Source: Osedax fenrisi (taxonomy: Eukaryota; Annelida; Polychaeta; Sabellida; Siboglinidae). From it: DNA of 64,000 nt. The stretch lies in the NCBI GenBank assembly GCA_964019155.1, contig OZ025242.1:22430343-22494342 (forward strand), given 5' to 3'. The position numbers were made by a program, and so were the translations under genes. The notes beneath the pieces are model-generated. The model saw nothing but the letters and a program-made list of their open reading frames with translations. It did not search any database and had not been told where the DNA came from. Shown piece after piece: positions 50,004 to 60,230 of this stretch (position 1 is its first letter; each line of letters opens with the position of its first letter).

Positions 50004-50008
<5 letters not shown>
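49606..50008. repeat. 279-bp-spaced direct repeat
   Basis: CGGGATCGCCTCCGGTATCG with the following ~105 bp (TGTATCTACACTTGTAAGCC, CCGACAAATTGAATA) occurs at 49611 and 49890. The intervening block (CTTCCTGCTTGGCTAGATGA at 49806) recurs at about 50714 followed by GGATCCGGTATCTTCTTCAT, so a third, rearranged partial copy lies at about 50640-50800. Function unknown. Confidence 0.85.
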
Positions 50009-50046
<38 letters not shown>

Positions 50047-50796
50047 ATTGTACACCTATATATCTATAATTTCTTATATACGTATATATATATATACACA
50101 TATATATATATATACTTATATAACTATACATACTATCACATACATTATACATGTATATAGAAGTATGTGTGTGTATGTGTGACACACGTCGTGTGTGTAA
50201 TTATGTAAAATCTATATATATAAACTAGTACCGGCTTTTGTCTAATTTTAATCCCTTGTTGACCTATATTAATATTCACTACGAATCAATATAGTACACA
50301 TGTTAAATATTGTTATGTTGCTATAATTACATTCGTATATATTTAGTAAATATAACTAAGTGTATATAAATTCGCATATATGTAAGTATCAGTATAAAAT
50401 GATGACGTTGCCACAACCAATGATGCCCTCATTTTCACCCATGATTCCTGTGATAGTCATACCTCTACCTAAAACCACCATTGGTTCACCATTACCACCA
50501 TGCCGTGTGTGCCTGAGTAACGCAGCCTTCCCTTATTGAATAAGGGATAACTGTACCACGCGATATCGTTCACCTATTTTGCAATTGTATGTTCCAGTTA
50601 GTCTATTATTCATTATACACAACTAGTTAACAATATACACATATACATATAATTGTGTCATCATAATTGATTTATATTAATATACAATTTATAATTTCGT
50701 GATAAAAAAGATGATCTTCCTGCTTGGCTATGGTGAATATTTCCATGAATATGTTAAAGATCATCTCTAGGATCCGGTATCTTCTTCATGAATTTC

Positions 50797-50834
<38 letters not shown>

Positions 50835-51080
50835 CATTATACACTGTGATATTTAATGAACAGAAACCTCTATATTCGCATACTATATACTATATATTTA
50901 TATTATAATCATATATGATCATATATGTATACATGCTTATATTATTATCATTACAAATATACCCTTACATTCTCAGTTTATTATTATATATATTATTCAC
51001 GTATTATATCATATTCGTATTTTGTGTATTGTTCCTGTAATAAATGAATAAATTGTTTTACGTTTCTTTTTTACTGTGTA
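50009..51080. other. Microsatellites and GC-richer patch, no gene
   Basis: (TA)n at 50009-50045 and 50796-50831. A less AT-rich patch at 50395-50545 (TGATGCCCTCATTTTCACCC ... CACCATTGGTTCACC) has no long frame. 50640-50800 is the partial repeat copy noted above. Confidence 0.55.
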
Positions 51081-51081
51081 T

Positions 51082-51290
51082 GGGTAACAATATACGTTTC
51101 ACTAGGTATTTATTTATGGGTAAAAATATACGTTCTAGTTGGTGTTTATTTATGAGTAAAATTATACGTTCCACTAGGTGTTTATTTATGGGTAAAAATA
51201 TACGCTCCACTAGGTGATATTTATGGGTAAAAATATACGTTCCACTAGGTGTTTATTTATGGGTAAAATAATACGTTTAAATATAGATTT
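51082..51290. repeat. 36-bp tandem repeat, ~6 copies
   Basis: Unit GTTTATTTATGGGTAAAAAT plus ATACGTTCCACTAGGT; GGGTAA starts at 51082, 51118, 51154 (GAGTAA), 51190, 51225 and 51261. The period is 36 with one 35-bp unit. It is a multiple of 3, so a repetitive frame results; no protein assigned. Confidence 0.93.
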
Positions 51291-51737
51291 TTTATATGTA
51301 AAAAGAAACCGTTTATTTTCTCACAAACTACCTATAATTTTACCACCTACTGGAACATATTATTTAACCTATAATGTTAAGTTTCGGCAACTAGTTTCTA
51401 GTTGCTTGGGGATGTTATGGTTAAGATAATATTATAATTGTTAGTATCATTATTATTATAACTATTATTTAATTATATAATTATTATTATATTATATAAT
51501 TATAATTATTAATAAATTATCCCAATATATAATTCATACATAAAGTATTATTTTCTTCTTTTAGATAAGAAAGACGAAGTTAAAAATCATACACCTAATA
51601 ATGTTTTAACGGAAGATAGCATTGAGTCCGATATATTCATATATGAAAAGCAAATGTCAATTAAATTCATATGTTTTATTTATTATTGATCAATTATTTC
51701 AAAGGTAGTCGATACTGATGAATGAAATACATTCATG
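51291..51737. other. AT-rich spacer
   Basis: Nothing recognised apart from AT-rich simple sequence at 51430-51560. Confidence 0.5.
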
Positions 51738-52557
51738 TTATTGCTTAAATGGAAATATCATTAATAATCTCTGTTATGCAGATGATACAGCATTATTTTC
51801 ATAATCACTAGGGGGTTTGCAGTTGTTGTTAAGTTGTTGAGTAGAGTTTGCTAACCATAACCATATAACGTTTAATATTACTAAATAGGTTATTTTACTA
51901 AATTTATTTTGATAAATCATATCATAATCCTGTGAAATTTTATATAGATAATAAACTTTTAAAAGTTGTTAAAACATATAAATATCTTGGACATTGGATT
52001 TCAGAGGACTTATCTGTTGATATTGATATATATAGTAATATTAAACAGTTATATAAAAAAAGCTATGCAATATCATATAACTTTAATCATTGCTCTAAGG
52101 ATACAACAATTATTCTATTTAAAACATGTGTTTCTAATATATACCTTAGTAGCATTTGGATACCAAATAGATATTATACGGCTAAACTTAATATAGCTTA
52201 TAATAATGTTTATGAACGTTATGAACTACAGATGTAGAAATAGTGCGTCATTAATGTTTCCTAACGATTATGTTAATAATTTAACAGTTACATTACGTAA
52301 GTCTTATTATTCGTTAGACAAACGAATACAATTATCGTGTAATTCTCCAATTGTTCAATTATATGAATATAATATTGTTTTCCCATCGCCACTGTTTACC
52401 ATATTAATATTACCGGTATTAATCATTATTTTTATAGTATTTTAAATTTCGTATCTTAGATTAATTGTTTTGTTTAGTTTATTCTTTTATAATTTTCGTT
52501 TATATACTATGGACCTCTGTATTTCATGTCTGATTTAAATAAATAAATAAATAAATA
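51738..52557 (+). pseudogene. 5'-truncated decayed copy of the 40-kb LINE family
   Basis: Starts in the RT domain (LNGNIINNLCYADDTALFS, then a stop) and continues through YKYLGHWISEDLSVDIDIYS and NFNHCSKDTTIILFKTCVSN to the C-terminus. It is co-linear with residues ~700-925 of ORF2 at 40214-42976 but has several stops and a frameshift near 52205. The 3' UTR (ACTATGGACCTCTGT, CATGTCTGATTTAAATAAAT) and (AAAT)n tail match the intact copy. Orientation is opposite to the 40-kb element. Confidence 0.92.
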
Positions 52558-52599
52558 AAATAATATATATGTATATATCTATTAAGATATCTATATAGT

Positions 52600-53060
52600 T
52601 TTTACTCACATATAAAGCAGTAATAAATCAGAATTTAAATCAAAAATAAAGCAGTAATAAACCAGTATTTAATCATAAATATATCAGTACTAAATAAGAA
52701 TTTAAACCTTCTTAAGCATATTGCAATTTTTTTTACTGTTTAAACTTAATTAAGTATATATATATTAATATACTTAAATTATAATAATATTAATATAATT
52801 ATTAATATAATTATAATATATTTAAATTATTAATTTAATTAAACTATTTAATCAGATTTAACTATTTAAATCAGTAGAATTAAAGCAGATTTTAAATCAA
52901 TATGTTCTAAAATTTGATTACAAATTACTGCTTTAATAAATATTTAAATCTGCTGTTATGGTTTTTTGGGCCGATTCTAATAATAGTTTAGGAATCGATA
53001 CAAAACCGATCTCATTAAGACAGCTAGGAAGCGATAAAAACGCAAATGGGAATGGGATTT
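52600..53060. repeat. Interspersed repeat related to 36.38-36.67 kb
   Basis: AAATCAG-rich sequence (GCAGTAATAAATCAGAATTT and similar) followed by GGGCCGATTCTAATAATAGT and TTTAGGAATCGATAC, both resembling 36400-36600. Boundaries not resolved. Confidence 0.55.
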
Positions 53061-53330
53061 GTTTAACTGTGTAGTTAGGCTTATAATGTTTAATATCGGT
53101 CACGCATAGCTGAACACGAACGGCGGCTATGGTAGAGCTTCTATAAAAGTAGCATCAGGCTAAGGGGCGTATCTTCTACATTATACATCGTTTACAAAGA
53201 GTTGTACTGCGCTGTTAAAAGTATAATGTAAACGATAGGCGAAGCACGCCTTTCAACCCGAGTATACTGTGTAGACCCGCACCCTTATAAGGCTGTAGTT
53301 TTGGCTATTGATATAACAACATATCTCTTT
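53061..53330. other. GC-richer island with hairpins, unassigned
   Basis: A less AT-rich island with a small hairpin (AGGCGAAGCACGCCT) and two related segments, CATTATACATCGTTTACA and, inverted, ATCGTTTACATTATAC. No ORF. It could be a structured RNA, a transposon piece or a regulatory region; I cannot decide. Confidence 0.35.
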
Positions 53331-53735
53331 TAGGTTAAACATATTTGGATATAATATTATTTTATAAAAATTCTATTAATTTCTTTATATCACATGGTAA
53401 ATAAAATTGGTTGTTAAATTTGAATCTGACTATTTATATTGGAATATATTTCGTTAAGGATAGATGCGACCACTATTCTATAAATAGATATTTACATGTA
53501 TCTAATATTAACAATAGTGGTCTACTAAAATTGTATTAATTTTTTAAAATTTATTTATTAAATACAATATTTAACATAATGATAGATATTATATTAAATC
53601 TATAATAATTGCATTTTGTATAGAATATAAATGAAAATATTTAATATATATTATGTTTAACTAATTATTATTATGTTGAAAGTTAAAGCCGTTCAAAATA
53701 ATGTATAGATTTAATCAATAACATGGTTAACTTAC

Positions 53736-56700
53736 CTATATTTGCAGGTAGAGGGAAGATGCAATTCGACTACGGTATATCCGCCATTTTCGGGGCATCT
53801 TACGAGAGAACAGGCCAAATTTGCGCTATTCGGATAGTGTATCTTCAGTTTACCGACATATTCACCATACACGTTATTGCGAGAATCTCGGCTAATGGCC
53901 GTCACTCCACGTTTGCGGTTTGTTGTCTGTGGATAACGCTTAGTTGTATTAAACATGTCGGACATCGGTACATTTTTGTGTTTTTGTTCGTGTTTTAACT
54001 CGTGTAAAAGCCTGACGTGTTACACGATTTGTGACATTTGTCACATATAACATATGTTACACGGTGGGAATTTCAAACATAATTATAAGTTAATGTATGA
54101 TATAGAAAATAATCTTCATTATATATATATCAATTTATTTACATGTATTTATTTTGTAAAATATATTAAAAAAATAAAAAAAAAATATGTGTATTGGTCA
54201 TGTAAATCACAGACTAAATGTCCGTGTTTTACCCAGACTAAATATCCGTATATTACTTGTAAATTATTAGTAATATTACTCTTATATACTTGTAAATTAT
54301 AATGACATAATATTGACACACTTTATATAACTGTTTCAGTGTATTGTTAGTTTATATATTGTTACCACTTTATACGACTAAATGCATATACAAGATATTA
54401 GTATTATATACATTAATTTAGGTTTGAAATTTAATTATAATTTTATTATATTTTAAATAATTAATAATAATTGTTACTTTTTAATTGATTATAATATTTT
54501 GCATACTTAATTAATTACTAATTTTTTTCCAGATTAATAAATCATGTTATATACCAAACCTTATAACTTGTTATTATATATACTTCATTATTTTTTACAT
54601 AGAAACCAAATATAGACATGTTATTAACAGATTAGATTTTAAATATCGTTTAATTATATTATAATTGTAAAGATAAGTACATATTTATTTATTTTTATAT
54701 TATTAATATTATTAATATTATTAAAATATTAATATCCAACTTATACTTAATATCCAACCTATGTACTTGAAATACATAAAAGTTGTCTTCGAATTATAAT
54801 CATTTCTAATTAGATATAATTATATTTAGGATTTATTTACATTTTATGAATACAAAAATAAAAATCCATTAAAATAATTAAAAATCACAAAGATTATAGA
54901 ATTATAAATTCATTTAATTAATGGAATTCAGATATATATTACATACTGTTACACATATACCGTGTATTACATAATTATACATAGTATACTACTATCATTT
55001 AATTATTAGATGATAATAATAACAATATTTATATATCTGATACATCTCAATTAAATAATCTAGTGTAAGAACCAGTAATTAATATAAAGCAATAAATCAA
55101 GTAGGTATATATATCATCATATTGTATAACATTAAAATCATCAATCATTTAAATGTATAATCAATCTTCTAATGCTAATATTAATAATCTAAATACTTGT
55201 TATATTCAGACATTGAATAATTTTGATAATGATATTAATAGTGACAACGATATTCTAAATTATCCAACTCAACAACTTTATAATAATATTGATAACCAAT
55301 GTAACTATAATTATGATATCAAAGTAGATTCATCCAACATGAACACTAATTTTTCCATAATACATTTTAATGCACATTCTAGTCAAAAATTACAATGAAA
55401 TTACTAATTATCTAAACTCATTAAATCATAAATTTAATGTTATAGTTATAAGTGAAACATGGTTGAATGTATATAATAAAGATCTATATTGCATAGAAGA
55501 TTATAATAATATACATATAACCAGAGATCACAAACGTGGTGGAGGGATATCATTATTTATTAGTAAAAAATTAAAATATATTTCAATTGATGCACTTTGC
55601 ACAACTTCCTCTATCAATGAACTTATTATTGCAATATAATACATATATATCAATAATACACATTATTTACAATTATTAACAATTTATAATACATATTATA
55701 TATAATATATTTACATATTTTATTTCATAATTCGAAACAATTGTGTCGAATTATGAAATAAAATCATATTAATTAATTATTAATCGTATTAATAAATAAA
55801 TAATATCGGGATCAGGATCGGTATTGGGATCGGGTAAGAAAGAGAGGATCGGGATCGAGATCGAGATCGGAAAACGATCGGTTAACGAATAGAGGTTCGG
55901 GATCGGAAAAAGGATCGAACAAGAGAATAAATAGAGGATCGGGATCGGGAAAAGGATTGAACAAGATAATAAATAGAGGATCGTGATCGTCGATACAGGA
56001 AAAAAGGATCGGTGCTCATCACTGAAAATAGGCTATATATAATAAATATTAAAAATATCTGTCTATGCAAGTATACTTACATATATTATAAATACAATAA
56101 CAACAAAGATTGATTCAATGAATAGAATTCTGCGCGCCAGACTATTAAGGTACCATATGCTGCCTATCTATGTACATAGTAAACTATGAAATGGCGTGTA
56201 CGTACAATCGATAAATTATGTGAGTAATTCAAAATTGTGTGGGTAATTTTGATTGGATATTATGTATATATATATATATCAATATTAAAGGGGAGGCGCG
56301 CGTTCATCTAAACAATGCTATTTTATCTAAACACGCTAAGGATAAATAACTAATGGAGATAATTACATAATTTTTGTTTGTATTCAACAAATACTTTCCT
56401 CCATCATATAGGATCTATATTTATATAAATGTACATTTACTACGTAGTTGAAATAAAATGTTAAAGTTAATTTAAAATAGTGTACACAAAAATAGTCTCA
56501 ATTAGTTAAATATTTATTTTTGATTTTTTTCATTAAAATGCAAGTTTATTATCATTTATTTATTATTATTATAATAAATCCAAAGGATTCATATAGATGT
56601 ATATGTTATACATTTACAGTATAAATTTCAGATAAAAATCAAAAAAATCAAAAAAGTAGTAGGCATTTGCATGTGGTTACTAAGTGAATAAGTAGAAACT

Positions 56701-58828
56701 TGAGAAAATGACATTCACAGTTTTTTTAAACACATAATCACAAAATATTATAATATATATATATATATATAAATGACAAGTAAAATATAATGGTATATAA
56801 ACAATACTGAAACAATAATAATTAGTACTAATATAGAGTATACTCTATTTACTATAGTACAAGAGTACTATAGTACTCAAATATATATTATAATGAGATA
56901 TACAAATAAATATATGTATAGTAGTTATAAAATAGAAAAATGTGAATTTATGTTTATAGTAGGTTTATTAAGTTTATACTAGTTTAATAATAGTTATAAA
57001 GTATTATAAAACATAAATAATGAATAATATAAAATAAATACAAGAATATAATGTCTTTACTAGACATAGCTAATTATAGAAAGAACAATTCTAAATTTTC
57101 TGATTGGAAGCTCTTTTTTTCAACCAATGATATCTTGTTATATGTACGTGATTTTTTTATTAATTTTATGGAATGTATCTATAATCTATGCTTAATATAA
57201 AAATATAAATTTGTTTAGTAAAATATTTGTATACGATATTCTAATATACAATTAAATATGACAAGTATTTATAAAAAATGCTGTCAATTTCAAATAATTA
57301 TTATATCGATTACGCTTATAAAATTACTTCATATTGATATAAATACTCAAAAAATATTACAGACATTTTACAAATTTATAAATAAGATATTAAATAGGGT
57401 AAATATGTAATACAATTTGTTTGTTAAATAAAAATATTAATCATATTTTAACTCGCGCTTTAAATCCAACGCTTTAAATCCACCCTTAAAACAGTTGTAT
57501 TTTTGTCGAATTAGATAGAAGTGACTTCTATCTATTTAGATGATAAAATTAATAAAATATCTTCAATATAAATACATATAATTATGAGGAATGTTGATAT
57601 GTTATATTTTAAATATATACTTTTATTGTTAGTATGGATACATTAAAATTTATCGTAATTACCAATATATATATATATGTATAATATTAATTTATTAATA
57701 ATATATAATAATATATAGTAAATATTATCTATATATACTATAGTGTCCCTAATTATAATATTAGTTATTAGATAATTAATTTAAACAATAAATTTATAAA
57801 TATATATATACATTTTTATAGAAATTAGGCCACTTTGATTATTTATTAAAATTATAAAGAACTATTTTAAAAAATGTATAATACTTTTACGTTAAAATAT
57901 AAAATCTTAAGATGATTGGAAAAAAAAAATATTAAAATTTGTAAAGATACCATAGAAAAAATGGTCATTTATTGGTGATTTTTAACAAAATTAAAGAAAT
58001 GCCATGTTAGTTATTATTTTTGCAGGTAACTTTTTATATATACTGATTAATGAATTAGTTTTTTTTATTATATATAGTATACATTTATCAAATATAACGA
58101 TTCTGTAAACAATTTTTGAGAGATCAAAAAAAAATTCTAGAAAATCCTATAACTTGAAAAAAATCCTAGAAATAAAATAATTTTTTTTATAAATTTTATA
58201 TCATTCATATGAACTATACACATTACACATATTATGAACATTGTATATAAATAAGTATATTATAAGGTAATCAATAATTAGTAGTTATCATTAATGCCTA
58301 CAGATTTAATACTAACATACAGGCGTACGGAAACAGCACACATAGTGAATGGTTTATCGCTGGGTAACCATGATATATCAGTCCTCCGGTTCAAAGAAAG
58401 GGTTCCGAAATTGCCAATTTTGGGGCCTATAGATCCAGCTGAAGCTGGTATTCCGAGCTTGAGAAAGATAAGTCGATTACGTAGTAGTGTTATCATGGTA
58501 TATTAGTGTTAATATTCTAACGTTACGTGTTATTATTCACAATTAAATGATGTATTAATCACACTATATGCATTATTTAATGTGAAATTGTAAATGTATT
58601 TCATATATATATATATATATTACTCTTATAAACGTTAACCACATCTTAATAATCAATGTTTTTATTATTTAATTTTCTTTAATCATTGATATTATCCTTA
58701 TATCCTAATAATAGATAGTCTTACTATAGTATGAGTTAATTGTTATCGTTGTATAATTAATGTATATACACTAGTAACGTGTACAGTAATAACAATAACA
58801 TCATTGTTCTAACAACATAGACGCAATA

Positions 58829-58873
<45 letters not shown>

Positions 58874-60194
58874 TAATGTCTATATTAATATAATGACGAT
58901 AGGGGAGGGAAGGGGGTAGTGGTCGATAATTAATATGCCTCAGAAGATTTCTAATATATCGATAAATACTGAATTTTAGTCTCTTATTTTTTTTGAATTA
59001 ACTAGAAATCATATAGTTCTAGAATACTGTGATTTCACTTTTATATATAATAATATAAACGTTTGATTAGGCATTAAAAAAGCACTAAAATAAGGCAAGG
59101 CTCTAGTAGTGGCCGCTAGTACCAGAAAATGCGATAGGTGTCTCGTAATGTATTCGATTTATATTTTGTTAATTATGAAATATTTAATAATTATATTTAT
59201 GATGCATACGTACATTATTTGATTCAATGGTTTAATTATATATACACATACTCTTACATATAAATAAGCATAAATATATATAATCATGTTTTTTGTCAAC
59301 ATTTGACAAAAAATTATTATATAATAAATTAAAGTAATTAATTAATTATTTAAAAAAAAAATGTACTATATATTATAGATATTTGGATTATCAAAATATT
59401 GTATATAGAACTTTTTATCCTATCAAGCACCATTTAAGCGTTAATTAAAACGGCAACTACTCCCTCCTCGGCCACTACTCCCTTCCCTCCCCTACCATGT
59501 AGAAGTTTGAACGTACCGATTATGAGATTGCAATAACATGTAAAACAGGAGACTCGGGAGAATATTAGTCGTTATTTGTGAATAATAATCGCAGTTTATG
59601 TTGATCATACACTTATTAAGGTAGGACTTACTTACGAATATTCGCTCGAAAAATCACCATTCGCGAACTTTCGTAAAATACGATATTTATACGATTATTA
59701 TTCGCTAATAACGACGAATATTCGCATGAATTTCCTATAGATATATTTATAAAACAGCGATTATTCGCGCTGATATTCGCAAATTCACAACCGACCGATA
59801 GCGAATGTTGTCTCCGACACACGTAGAGAGATACACATGTATACATATATAGACAATACCTGGAAATAATGCGCGGAATTCAAACAATCACCGAGGTTTC
59901 TGTACACGGGTCCGCCGGGCGCCGAGGCTATTACGGAGATGTATCGCTTTCCGTTAATGAACTTGTAGCCGGCGGGCAACGTATGCGTCGGGTGTACCTG
60001 TGTGTGTGCGTGTGTGTGGGTGTGGGTGTATGTGGGTGTGTGCGCGCGTGTTATCGTGCATGTGCGAGTACATATGTTTATACATTTTCTTACAAACATA
60101 ATCTTTTTATATTATTTATATATTACAATAGGAATGTAAAGTATTATTATATAACATTAGATTTATATAAATGACTGTAGTGTAAATTAATTTA

Positions 60195-60230
<36 letters not shown>

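Noticed and set aside
53723..53998. + strand 91-codon frame over the 53.8-kb exon
   Set aside because: The − strand has a good GTAAGT donor and a phase compatible with the other exons; the + frame is its shadow.
58294..58506. + strand 70-codon frame over the 58.3-kb exon
   Set aside because: The + strand has a weak acceptor (TACTAACATACAG) but no convincing donor, while the − strand has a pyrimidine-rich acceptor, a GTTAGT donor and matching phase. Some doubt remains.
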